Shown here one piece after another: positions 10,241 through 21,497 of a stretch of 64,000 nt of DNA. The DNA lies in NCBI GenBank assembly GCA_951804985.1, contig OX638133.1:12668501-12732500 (forward strand), in the 5' to 3' direction. Numbering within the stretch: position 1 is the stretch's first letter; the number at the start of each line of letters is the position of its first letter. Under the pieces are notes generated by a model, which was not told where the DNA came from, did no database searches, and was given only the letters and a program-made list of their open reading frames with translations. A program made the translations under genes and the position numbers. The stretch comes from Dryomyza anilis. Lineage: Eukaryota > Arthropoda > Insecta > Diptera > Dryomyzidae.

Positions 10241-11140
10241 GCAGCAAATTTAAACGAATGTAAGGCACCCAAAACACACATGGTTGGCAACTCTAATTGA
10301 TGCAAATGCACAGCACGTATGTGCTTCAGTGGGTGGTTGTGCGACAGTGTGCGGTGTCTGTCCCTCTGTGTGTGTGTGTTTGTGTCTAATCAAAGCGAAA
10401 TGTGTGTGTGTGTGTGAACTCTGTGTAGCCCTGTGTAACCCTGACAAAGACAAAATGGCTGCTGCTAAAAAAAAAACAGGACTCAGAATTTTGTTACTGG
10501 CAAAATGCAAATTATGCGAATTTTAAAGGGATTTTTCAGCTTGCGCTGCTATTGTGTGCCAACGGTGAGTTTTTCTGTCTGATGGTCTTACTGTTCGTAT
10601 GTCTGTCTATTTGTCCGTCAGTCCATGACGTTATACACGAGGAGCGATAAAAAAGAACACTGCCATAAAAGCGCACACAAAGATTTGACGCGAAATCGTT
10701 TGTGAGCCACACACTTTCCCAGCCCCATACAGGCGGCTACGGCTACTGCTTCAGTCACAGCAGCTGCTTTGGCGGCATGTGTCCACTAGCTGTCGTTCGG
10801 TTACAGGTCACAGAGTCAGATTTGCATTTACTGCAGCAGGAATAGCAACAGCAACAGCGCTAGCAACAACGGCAGCAATAGCAGTAGCAGTAGCAATAGA
10901 AAAAACTGCGCAGCCAGTGTTTGCAGATGATCCCATTAACTGATGTTTGTCAGTTTTACGAAATGTGAAATGCGATTTTATACGCTTGTCACATGACACA
11001 ATTTGTTATATATGTTGAATTCTTTTTTTTTTAAGAAGCAGCTGCAGAGACGTCAAATGACGACGAAGACAAAGCTAAAGTGAAACAAGTCAGTGCAATA
11101 AAATGTGGTCGATTGAGCGTTATTTTTTTATATTTTTGTA
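10241..11140. other. Host-like non-coding island with GT and CAG tracts
   Basis: The GC content is higher than in the flanks, with (GT)n tracts near 10,363-10,416 and imperfect CAG/CAA repeats at 10,830-10,900. Short open frames on both strands follow these tracts and do not resemble known proteins. A plausible splice donor, ACG|GTGAGT, is at 10,562-10,570. This is a reasonable candidate for regulatory or untranslated host sequence but not for a supported gene. Confidence 0.4.
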
Positions 11141-11183
11141 CATTTTATGTTTATTTTTATGTTTTACTTAAAGTTTTATATTG

Positions 11184-12543
11184 GTTATTCCACACCAAAT
11201 TGACCAGCGGACTAGTTGGAACTCACCTACTTCGATTTCAATGAAATTTGGGCAACTGATAAAGGGTATCGAAATATGCATTGAACAACTTTTACTGTGG
11301 AAAAAAAATTTTTTTTTTCAATACAAAAATGTAAATTTAGTAAATAATTTTTTAAAATATGATGTCATCAAAGTACCATCTTGAAATTTGGCATCCACAT
11401 TTATATTAAATCAACCATAATACGAGATGTTTTTCAGAATTTTAAAAGTGGTCCTTTTTAAGGAAATCAATTTTGAAGTGGAAGGATAATGAACACGGGT
11501 CACATGTTCAAGTTTAGACGTTACAACTTAATTGTTTAAGAAGCTTGTTCTATTAGCTTTGAAGCGAGCCAACAACGGAGTTTATAGCATTTCTGCTTTA
11601 AGAGATATTGAAATATAAACAACCAAAGAAATGTGATTTTTGGCCCATTTTTTGTAACTTTGAACCACTGTATCTCTGGAAGTAGTGGTCGAAAAAAATA
11701 AAAAACCAGTTGGGAAGGTTAGATCACATGGGAAATTTTAAAGTAGGTATAGTTAGGATTATCAAAATTATAGTCGGTCTAAGCCGACTATAAATACCCT
11801 ACACATATGTGTGGTTACCATTCAAAGTGATATATAGGTCACCAGGGTATACGAATCCTGAAAATAACTACAAACATTCAATCGCTGATAATTTCCATTC
11901 ATTTGATACCCATATTTACAAATGGGTAGGTGTACCGAATTTCGATTTTTTTTTTTTGTGAACCACAAGTCTTTTCGCCGGAAAACATTATTATCATGTA
12001 TTTGAGCATGATATCAATATATATTTGACCAAAAAAGTTTACCTAAGCACGTATACATAAAAATTAATTTTTATATGTACATTTTATATGAGGTATTTGA
12101 ACATAAGTGGTCGGATCATAGGTCACAATGGACCGATCTCGCCAATTTTTTCGCACATACAGCGTAGGTATATTAGTAATCTAAGTTATAAGTTTCATTT
12201 ATCTAGCTCTTCAATTTTAAAAGTCTTAGGGATTTCAACAGACAGACAGACAGACGGACAGACAGACGGACAGACAGACAGACGGACAGACGGACATCGC
12301 TAAATCGACTCAGGAGGTCATGCTGATCAAGAATATATATACTTTTCCATACCGGAGATGCTTCCTTCTGGGTGTTACAAACGGCGTACCAAACTGAATA
12401 TACCCTTTCACTCTTAGTGTAGGGTATAAAAATTGGTCATTGCATAATTTGACACTCTTAATCAGTTTCCAAAATTTTATTGAAATCGATAAGGTAAAAT
12501 CTCCAATTTGATTTTTTTTTGTCGATTTGGTGTGGAATGGCCC
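11184..12543. mobile_element. TIR element with ATTCCACACCAAAT ends, split by DINE-1
   Basis: The left end GGTTATTCCACACCAAATTG is matched by the inverted right end, GGGCCATTCCACACCAAAT. Without the DINE-1 at 11,706-12,431 the element is about 630 bp. Internal blocks such as GGGCAACTGATAAAGGGTAT recur at 37.1 kb, in inverted form at 8.8 kb, and in diverged form at 55.8 kb. No coding capacity is seen. Confidence 0.65.
11706..12431 (+). mobile_element. DINE-1/mini-me element, copy 1
   Basis: It runs from CCAGTTGGGAAGG to TAGTGTAGGGTATAAAAA. It has a perfect inverted repeat AGTCGG-TCTAAG-CCGACT near the 5' end, a (GACA/GACG)n tract at about 12,239-12,297 and the core ATGCTGATCAAGAATATATA. This arrangement fits the fly mini-me/DINE-1 group of Helitron-related non-autonomous elements (established knowledge). 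It is very similar to copies at 15.4 and 38.6 kb, suggesting recent spread, and lies inside the ACACCAAAT element. Confidence 0.88.
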
Positions 12544-12629
12544 ATGTATGAGAAAATTTGCACTAAATAGATTAGAGGTTGAGACTTACCCTCTGTTATT
12601 TCAAATATTCGGACAACTGAATAAAAATT

Positions 12630-13720
12630 TTGAGCTTTGTATTGTGCATTATTTTTTGCGACAAAACAAAAGCATTCTACAGTTTATGTAGTATATATAA
12701 AATAATTTCTAATACAGTTTGTAGTCAAATCAAGTCAAATAAATACAAATGCAGTTCAAAAGTAAGTAAATTAGTAGAAATTCATTTTTTAAAACAAATA
12801 CAGAAATTATTATATTTTACTACATAAACTATAAATAACAACTATCAAAATGTGACTATAACACAGCTATCTTAACCTACAATTCTGTAGTATGTAGAAA
12901 ATGTTTTTCTAATTCAATTTGTAGTAAAATGTATGAATAAAATGTGTTTCTAATACAATTTGTAGTAAAATCAAATCAAATAAATACAAACTAAGTTTAA
13001 AAGTATGTAAATGTATTAGAAATTATTTGTTTGACAACAAATAGAAAAATTATTAAATTTTACTACATTAGCTATAAATACCAACTATAAAAATGTGCCT
13101 ACAACACAGTGAATTTAACCTCTACAGTTTCTGTAGTGTATAGAAAATGTATTTCTAATACAATTTGTAGTAAAATCAAATCAAATAAAGACAAACGTAG
13201 TTCAAAATTAAGTAAATGCATTAGAAATTAAATTTTTTAAAACAAATACAGAAATTATTAAATTTTACTACATTAACTATAAATATCAACTATCAAAATG
13301 TGCTTACAACACAGTGATTTTAACCTCTACAGTTTCTGTAGTGTATGGAAAATGTATTTCTAATACAATTTGTAGTAAAATCAAATCAAATAAAGACAAA
13401 CGTAGTTCAAAATTAAGTAAATGCATTAGAAATTAAATTTTTTAAAACAAATACAGAAATTATTAAATTTTACTACATTAACTATAAATATCAACTATCA
13501 AAATGTGCTTACAACACAGTGATTTAAACCACTACAGTTTCTGTAGTGTATAGAAAATGTATTTCTAATACAATTTGTAGTAAAATCAAATCAAATAAAT
13601 ACAAATGTAGTTTAAAATTACAGAGTCAACAAATACAGAAAGTATTAAATTTTACTACATTAACTATAAATAGAAACCATCAAAATGTGCCTACAACACA
13701 GTGATTTTAACCTGTTATAT
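12630..13720. repeat. 205-bp tandem array, about five units
   Basis: The marker CTACAGTTTCTGTAG occurs at 13,122, 13,327 and 13,532, an exact 205-bp spacing. Two more diverged units precede it (near 12,672 and 12,880). The marker is a palindrome with a 3-nt centre. Central units are nearly identical, outer units are diverged, and the last has an internal deletion. Related sequence occurs at 47.64-48.19 kb. Confidence 0.88.
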
Positions 13721-13854
13721 AATGAATATTTTAAACACTACATTACAAGACCTGCTACTGCTTTTTAATTATTTCTGCAACATTACTTACTAGGTTAAAA
13801 TCATCATGATTGATATGACTATATATAAAATGAAATGGTCTATCATTACAAATT

Positions 13855-14240
13855 AGAAAAAAGGGAGTGCTACGTAACGAAATTTTGAGAAAATCAATGA
13901 CAAATTCAAAATTTGTATTTTTAATTTTTTTCAAATTTCAACTATACGTACATTTTTATAAAGGAAAAGGTCATGTGTTTCAAAAATATAATACACCATT
14001 GTAAAGGTAATTTAATTATCTAAAACATGTGTATAAAATCGATATTCATTTATCAACAGATTATACTTTATAATAAATGTTCTTGACTAGGTTATGTTAG
14101 TAATATGCATTTCTGAAACTCTCTGTATCTTAAACTGTGTGCAATATTGGAAATTTTTTTATTTAATATTTTCTTATTTTTTTGAGTCATAGAATGGTCT
14201 CCTAGATTATGGACATGGATGTACAAAATATCCTATATAA
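13855..14240 (+). repeat. Dispersed repeat R, second copy with the empty Helitron site
   Basis: This copy parallels 7,250-7,771 plus 9,801-9,870. At 14,163-14,173 it reads TTAATATTTTC across the position where the first copy contains Helitron B (between A14168 and T14169 by analogy). Confidence 0.8.
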
Positions 14241-15384
14241 GGTATATAGCATTTTGTACAAAATCGATATAGTTAATTTTAAAAGTAAGCCAAACATTAT
14301 ACATATATTTTAGTCTGATTACTGCTTAGAATCCATTTGCAGATAACCAAAATTATGGTATGTTCCCACTGCCACATTAGAGTTGTTTTAATAGTTGAAG
14401 TCATTGACACACACAAAATGTCGTCAAACCCCAATTTTCTACTTACACTGAATATCCTGCGAAAGTCTCGACATTTGTGTATGGTCGAGTGAATTTTGTT
14501 TTTTTCTTGTTGGCCGGATACATGAATTGCTGTATTTGAAGTCATTTAAAGCGCGTGGCATATGAGATATACAGACACAAAACTTCAGACAAATTTTTCA
14601 ACTCACACACACAAACAAACAAACATAGACATATGTGAGACATAGATAAGAAATGGTATACGCACTTTAATCCATGTGACAGTTAGTTTTGTTGCGGGTT
14701 TGATAAGAATTGCAATTTAAATTGGTAGCGCTCTTAAATTCGGTAAACTAGTAATACATACAACATTTTTGAAATACAACTTTTATATGTATCAAGTGAA
14801 AAAGTTTTAGAATTAACTTAAATTACTCAATTTTATTAGATAATTCGATAAAAATTAGATAAAATATTTACAATTGAATTTTATAAATTTAAATTTACAT
14901 TTTTTCTATTTCCCCGAAAAAACACTGATATGCTTTCACAGTGCAAATAAAAATCATGTTATATGTTATACCCGATGGGAGCAACACGATAGCGCGTGTA
15001 CAACACAGACAGCACAAAAAGAACCATTGAGGTATTGAGAGGGTATTCTATAAATGGAGAAGACCCTAACGCTGGGAATAAATTTAAATTATGCTTGAAA
15101 TTCGCATTGGGAAATTGAAAATTTTATATTCAAATAGATAAAAATACTTAAATCAGCACTTTTGTTGTGTGTGTCTTTAAGTGTAGTAACTTATTTTATA
15201 AACCGAAAAAAAAAAATCTTTTTAGCTTTGATACGAAATACGTAATAGTATTTAATTAAAAAAAATAAAAATTAAAAATGTTTAAAAATTGCATATCAAA
15301 AATATACTCAATGCTTTGCAAATGTTTTTGTTTTTGTTTTCTAAACCATTTATTTTTGGCATATCTGTTCAGTTTATATCAAAA
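14241..15384. other. Unassigned AT-rich sequence
   Basis: No satellite, bounded element or coding similarity is recognised. Short open frames (for example an 82-codon minus-strand frame at 14,297-14,545) lack recognisable motifs. Confidence 0.3.
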
Positions 15385-15470
15385 CCAGTTGGGAAGGTTA
15401 GATCACATGGGATTATCAAAATTATAGTCGGTCTAAGCCGACTATAAATACCCTACACATATGTGTGGTT

Positions 15471-16979
15471 TAGGGATGTCAATCCCGGACTATTTTTCAA
15501 TCCCGAAATTTCGGGACTAAAAAATTTGAATCCCGGGATCCCGGGATTAGTCCCGGGATTTAAAAAAATAATAGCAAAGACATAAAATAACCATATCTGT
15601 GTTTAAATAATAAACAATTATAATGCTTAAGTCAAACAAAAGTCATATATTCAAATGCATCTGTTTTCAGGTTGGGTATTCAAATATGGTATACTAAATC
15701 CGCGATATATAAACCCCAGTTGATCATCAAACATTTTTTTAATACTTTTTATTTAAAATTTATTTTTTAGTACAAATATGAGAAAATTAAAATTTTGAAT
15801 GATCAACAAAATTTGTTATTGGGTATTGGTTTTTTGTGGAAAACAATATTTTATAAAAAAAAATATAATTATAAAAAAATAAATAGTTTTACAAATTTTG
15901 AAATATTTGAACTTTTAATTTCAAAATTATTTAAGTTGTATGTGATTTAACCGGTTATTGCAACCAAATCTCAAACGACGAAGTTGACTTGTTCATGGGC
16001 AATAACTATTTTAATTTTTATTCAAAGTTTGTTTTTAAATGCAGTGAAAAATGCAAAAATAATAAATTGCTTTTTTCTCCAAAACATTACGTATACGGAA
16101 AAAACTAAAAACGCAGTTCGAATCAGTACATTAAAATTATATAGGCATGATATGAGAAAATGATTGCCGAACAGTGTTATTAGTCGAAAGTGACGTAATT
16201 TTTAAAAATGTGTCAATTTGTTCAAAGTCAAAAAGCATTCATTATTATTTACGTCAGTGTTTTAAGATTTTAGTCCATTAAATCCAAGGATTGAAACCGT
16301 AGCCGAAACCGAAACCGATATCCGTTTAAAACCGATATCCATTTAAAACCGAAACCGTAATCGAAACCGTTATACGAAAATCAGAAATGAACGCTTTTGG
16401 TTTTATACCAGTTTAAAACGGTTTTTAAAAAAGCATAAAAAGAAACAGGAAAACATATTTTATTTTATATAGAAGATCTTAAGTACAAGCCATGTTTAAT
16501 GTCATTTAATAAAATTTTGAATTCCCAAAATAAAAATTTTTTCTTGTACAATTTTCGGCGAGCTAGACTAAGCTTATGTCCCATAGTGCAATGTTAAGTT
16601 ATTTGAAAAATATGGAATTAAAAGAAATATTATACAAAAACCGAAATCAAAACCGAAACCGTAACTTGGAACCGGTATACTGAAGCCGTTTCGTAATAAA
16701 AACCTAAAACCGAAACCAAAACGCGGAAAAAACCGAAATCGAAACCGTTATTCGTTTAGGTTTCAAACCTTGATTAAATGTTAGATTTACTTTTTCACAA
16801 AATGTGTACACAAACATTGAAAGACTTTTGAATAAACTATTAAAAATTGATCTACTAGCGTTTTTTGTAATCCCGAAAATCCCGGGATTTAACGATGATC
16901 CCGGGATGAGTTTTTCGGGACTGATTTCACTCAAATCCCGGGATCCCGGGATCCCGGGATCCCGGGATTGACATCCCTA
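15471..16979. mobile_element. Non-autonomous hAT element, CCCGGGAT-rich
   Basis: The left end TAGGGATGTCAATCCCGG is an exact inverted match to the right end. It is flanked by perfect 8-bp direct duplications GTGTGGTT (15,463-15,470 and 16,980-16,987), and the neighbouring DINE-1 copies show the undisturbed sequence. 8-bp duplications and TAGGG-type ends are hallmarks of hAT elements. Subterminal regions carry repeated CCCGGGATC palindromes. No transposase is recognisable. It contains a second hAT-like element at 16,285-16,772. Confidence 0.92.
16285..16772. mobile_element. hAT-like MITE nested in the hAT, CCGAAACCG-rich
   Basis: Ends CAAGGATTGAAACC and (reverse complement) CAAGGTTTGAAACC are inverted repeats. 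Flanks ATTAAATC (16,277-16,284) and ATTAAATG (16,773-16,780) form a 7-of-8 target duplication. Both subterminal regions consist of CCGAAACCG/AACCGATATCC words. It is 488 bp and non-coding. The size and duplication suggest hAT, by inference. Confidence 0.82.
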
Positions 16980-17575
16980 GTGTGGTTACCATTCAAATAT
17001 CTATATAGGTCACCAGGGTATACGAATCCTGAAAATAACTACAAACATTCAATCGCTGAAGAATTTCCATTCATTTGATACCCATATTTACAAATGGGTA
17101 GGTGTACCGAATTTCGATTTTTTTTTTTGTGAACCACAAGTCTTTTCGCCGGAAAACATTATTATCATTTATTTGAGCATGATGTCAATATATATTTGAC
17201 CAAAAAAGTTTACCTAAGCACGTATAAATAAAAATTGATCTTTATATGTACATTTTATATGAGGTATTTGAACATAAGTGGTCGGATCATAGGTCACAAA
17301 GGACCGATCTCGCCAATTACAGCGTAGGTATATTAGTAATCTAAGTTTTAAGTTTCATTTATCTAGCTCTTCAATTTTAAAAGTTGTAGGGATTTCAACA
17401 GACAGACGGACAGACAGACGGTCAGACAGACGGACGGACATCGCTAAATCAACTCAGAAGGTCATGCTGATCAAGAATATATATACTTTTCCATACCGGA
17501 GATGCTTCCTTCTGGGTGTTACAAACGGCGTACCAAACTGAATATACCCTTTCACTCTTAGTGTAGGGTATAAAA

Positions 17576-18090
17576 AGCGTACTAACAAAAGGTACTACAA
17601 AAATATATTTTATATACACATAAAAATTATATATAAAAAATTTAAAAAAAAAATCTTTCCGTCAATTATTTTTTCAACAATAAATTTTTTTTCGGACTAA
17701 TTTTTTATTTTACGAATAAACTTTTTTGGATAATTTTTTTTGAAAACTTTTTTTAGGGCAAAAATTAGGGGAAAATATTAACATCATGATATACGCACGA
17801 ATGTACGGAAAAACGAACGGATGAACCGAATAGGCAAGCACGCGTTGCGATGAACCAATGCAAAATAGGATTGGTACAACAGTGCCTGTAATACTGTGTT
17901 GTGAATTTAAAACTGTGTTGTGGCTGTACAACTGTGTAGTGTATGTATGTATATATTTTAGCATATATACACACCCATTAAAGATTTGATTTATACTATT
18001 AAATAATTCGAATGTCCAATTAATTATCTTAATAGAATAAATTATTTTGTGTGTTCAATATTTTTTCTGTGTATAGAAAATTATAAAACA
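17576..18090 (-). repeat. AT-rich sequence and one copy of the 372-bp repeat family
   Basis: From about 17,785 to 17,975 the sequence is the reverse complement of the unit duplicated at 34.6-35.3 kb, sharing AACAGTGCCT, GATGAACCAATG and ACTGTGTAGTG blocks. The rest is AT-rich with no recognised feature. Confidence 0.6.
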
Positions 18091-18745
18091 CTAGCTGGAC
18101 CCGTACACGATTATGTGAATGCAAGGTTATTGAGGAATTTTATTAATATAAATAACATCTTTATTATTTATATCAAGGACCCGTGCTTCGCTGTGGACGT
18201 TTTTTTTATTGGTTTTACAAATGTAGTAACCAAAACCATACTAATTATTCGGCAAAACAACTTTTCTCATAGACAATTCTTTCTCAGACTGTGCTTCCCC
18301 GTAGAATTCTTCCCAGTAGAATTCTTTCCCGTAGAATTCTTCCCCGTAGTGTTTTTCCCAGTAGAAGTTTTAGTGTGGTTAGTTTTAGTGTGGTGAGACT
18401 TAGTGTGGTGAGTTTTAGTGTGGTGAATTTTAGTGTGGTGAGTTTAAGTGTAGTGAATTTTATTGTTGTGTGTTGAATTTAAGTGTGGTGAATTTGAGTA
18501 TGGTCAGTTTAGGTGGGTCAATTTGAATGTGGTGAATTTTAGTGTGGTGAGTTTTAGTGTGGTGAGTTTTAGTGTGGTGAATTTTAGTGTGGTGAGTTTT
18601 AGTGTGGTGAATTTTAGTGTGGTGAGTTTTAGTGTGGTGAAATTTTGTGTGATGAGTTTTTGTGTGGTGTATTTTAGTGGGGTGAAAATTAGTCTGGTAA
18701 ATTTTAGTGTGGTGAGTTTTAGTGTGGTGAATTTTAGTGTGGTGG
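18091..18745 (-). mobile_element. Helitron copy C, 5'-truncated
   Basis: The minus-strand 3' end, ACGGGTCCAGCTAG followed by T, is the best-preserved end of this family and matches the Helitron 3' rule (CTRR with a T flank). The internal order matches copy B: 3' region, 15-bp CCCGTAGAATTCTTC units, then the GTGGTGAGTTTTAGT satellite (about 18,370-18,745). The 5' region is missing. A second GGACCCGTGCTTCGC hairpin-like word lies at about 18,177-18,191. Confidence 0.8.
18370..18745. repeat. 15-bp GTGGTGAGTTTTAGT satellite in Helitron C, about 25 units
   Basis: Units are the same as in Helitrons A and B. Frames on both strands stay open only because the period is 15; the minus-strand frame reads as repeated HHTKT/HHTKI. 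Confidence 0.95.
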
Positions 18746-19300
18746 AAAAATATGTGACAATCCGATACCTCTACAAATTTATTTTTACCCGCTACAATTC
18801 TCACCATTCCCTGCAGAAAAAACGAGTTTTGAAAAAAATTGTTCTGGAAAAATAAATGTTGAATTATTCTGTCTATTTCTAATAATAATTTACGATATTT
18901 AATAATCATTTTTAATGTCGATTTTCAATAAATAATTTACAATTTAGAGAGATTTGTTTTTGAGCACTTTTTCTGGAATGAACTTTCGTGGGAAAAAGTG
19001 AGTGATATATGCATTATGTGGAGGATGAATTTCATGTAGAAATAACGAGTATTGAAAAAAATGTTAGAAAAAAATTATCCGGATTTCCCAAAAAAATTTT
19101 ATTCAAACTTTTTTGAAACATTTCTTTTATAATTCAATTTAATAATATATTTTGCAAAGATTTTGTCAATGGCTCTGTGTAATTTAGTTATTTAATATAT
19201 ACAAACAAATAATTTAATTGTATTTACAAAATAACTTAACAACGTTTTTTTCAATATATAATAATTTTTTGTATTCAAATATTAAAAAAAGCACCTACAG
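18746..19300. other. AT-rich unassigned sequence
   Basis: No coding or repeat structure is recognised beyond general A/T richness. Confidence 0.3.
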
Positions 19301-20260
19301 CAAACAGCATACACAATTTTAACTCTATGACTGGATTCAACATTTTTTCATCCATCTCAGTTTTCACCAAAGCGAGTTGATTTATAAAATCACTTGAAAA
19401 AAGCGAAATAAAAAAACAATCCTGAGTACCGCCTACGGCTAATGTCACAGTAGAATGTTGTTCTTTGGTTGGGTTATGTTATATATAACGAATTTTTAAA
19501 TTGCAAATCGTCTAGTAGTTGTTACTGCTATTGTTGATTATGTTCTTGCTGCTGCTGCAACAGTCATTGTCCTTTTTGCATTTTAATCAAAATTAATTTT
19601 GTTCAATTTTTTTTTTTATATTTTTTCTCTATTTAAGTTTTATTTTATTTCTCTACTCGGCGAAAAACTCATAAATCGTCTGCTGCTGCTGCTGCAACGC
19701 ATTTTTATGGAATTTTTCGCTATTTCTATTTTTCTTTTTCAGTTCGTCTTTTAATTTTATGTCTTTCCCTATATTTTAATGCCTTTCTACGCTGACACTA
19801 TACGATATATGCTGCTGCCGTTGTATAAAGTGCTGTGAATAGTAGTTATTGTTATGAAAATAAAGCGAGAAAAAATAATTTGATGGCTGTGGTAAAACGT
19901 TTTTATTGTCGCAAGCCGTTGGTTTATTATGTTTTATTAATAACGACGACGACTTTGATGACTGAGTTCGATGGCTGCAGATTGGCGCAGTAGCAGCAAC
20001 TCACACCACACCGCAGTTACTTAAGTCATAAGTTTTTCGTCTGGACCCTGGACGCACTATACCCAGTTAGTATGTAGTATATGTGTGGCATGGTTAAGTT
20101 TTTATTTGTTTATCATTTTGGTTTTAAGACTTGCGTAAAGTTGGTGAAATCATTTGATGGACAACCAGAAGTGTTTAGAAATAGTCTTGATCATTTTTAT
20201 GCACTTACAGGAATATTTATCTTTGGGGGTCATTGAAAGTCGCCACAAATGCGTTATTAT
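19301..20260. other. Host-like non-coding island with CTG tracts
   Basis: Imperfect CTGCTGCTG tracts occur near 19,547 and 19,680, with GACGACGAC near 19,944 and less AT-rich sequence to about 20,060. No coding frame is convincing. It resembles single-copy fly regulatory or intronic DNA, but only by composition. Confidence 0.35.
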
Positions 20261-20264
20261 ACTA

Positions 20265-20420
20265 TAAAAAATAAAAGGGTATATACTCGCTGGATAAATG
20301 CTTTAAAGAACTACTGAAATGATTTAGCGATTTCCATCAAATACATGTGCTTATGTTCGTTAATTCGTCTGTTAGTTGAAATCAGGTTTATAAGAAAACA
20401 AGAAGAGTTATACCATGATA
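20265..20420 (-). mobile_element. Possible degraded mini-me-like fragment
   Basis: GGGTATATA, GATTTAGCGAT and GTCTGTTAGTTGAAATCA occur in the order expected for the reverse complement of the mini-me core, with heavy divergence between them. Confidence 0.3.
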
Positions 20421-20499
20421 TTCAGAACTTAGATTCCTTGTATAACTACACTATCTTGAATTGAAAATTATGCGTTTTCTATTGACTTGTGATTCGTCC

Positions 20500-21346
20500 A
20501 AACAAATGTAAAAACAAAAACACAAATAAAAAAACACAAAAGCAAAAATAAACGCAAAAACAAACGCAAATAAAATATGAAAAAAGCAGAAACATTATTG
20601 CAAAAATGAAAAAACATTAACAACAGAAAAAAAAAAACAAAAACAAAAGCAAAATAAAAAGTCTATATCATAAACAAAATCAAAACAAGAAGTCTATATC
20701 ACAAACAAAATCAAAAACAAAACTAGAAACATAAACAAAAACAAAAAAAAAGAAAACTAAAAAAATTAAATAAAAAAAAAACAAAATCAAAAGAATAGTA
20801 AAAACATTAGTAAATCAAATACGAATCAAATACAAAAGGCAAAACCAAACAAAATATGAAAAAAGGCAAAAACAAGAATGCAAAAATGGAAGAACATTAA
20901 CAAGAGCAAAACACGAAAAAGAAAACAAAATCAATAGAAAATTGTCTATATCACAAACAAAATCAAAAACAAAATCAGAAACGTAAACAAACAAAGAAAA
21001 ACTAAAAAAAAATAAAAAAAAAAACACAAATCAAAAGAATAGTAAAAACATAAGTAAAATAAAAACACTAACAAAAGGAAAAACCAAAACAAAAAGGAAA
21101 AAATCAAAAACATTAATGTAAAAAGGGAAGAACATTATCAACAGAAAAACACGAAAACAAAATCAAAGAAAATAAAGTAAAGTAAAAACAAAAGCAAAAG
21201 CAAAACAAAAAGTATATCTACATATAAACAAAAGCAAAAAAGAAAAACTAATAAAAAAAATTAAAAAAAAAAAAACATAAGTAAAACAAAAACGGATAAA
21301 ATATAAATGGTTAAGGTTAAATTTTTAAATTAAACTTATTTTAAAC
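20500..21346. repeat. A-rich CAAAAACAAAAGC-type tract
   Basis: Imperfect AAAACAAAAGCAAAA words make up nearly the whole segment. It continues at 23,803-23,880 on the far side of the fold-back element. The same type of tract occurs inside Helitrons A and D. Phenylalanine-rich minus-strand frames are artefacts. Confidence 0.75.
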
Positions 21347-21497
21347 TAGATACCCGAGACAAAATTTTTGGTAGGAAAATGGAAAGAAACTAGCAGGCAA
21401 ACAAGCATTTTTTTGGTATGAAAATCACATTTTTTTGGTAGATTTTAGGTAGGAATTGAGACAAAACCTGCTATTGCCTGCCTGCAGGCATGTAGTA

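Larger units (their letters stand above)
15385..17575 (+). mobile_element. DINE-1/mini-me element, copy 2, interrupted by a hAT
   Basis: The 5' part (15,385-15,470) and 3' part (16,980-17,575) match copy 1 closely, including the AGTCGG/CCGACT inverted repeat, a (GACA/GACG)n tract at about 17,397-17,440 and the terminal TAGGGTATAAAAA. A short internal segment after CACATGGG is missing relative to copy 1. The element is split in GTGTGGTT by the hAT at 15,471-16,979. Confidence 0.88.

Noticed and set aside
16704..16934. 76-codon minus-strand frame at the right end of the hAT
   Set aside because: It spans the boundary of the nested MITE, so it cannot be an ancestral transposase exon; no hAT motif is visible.
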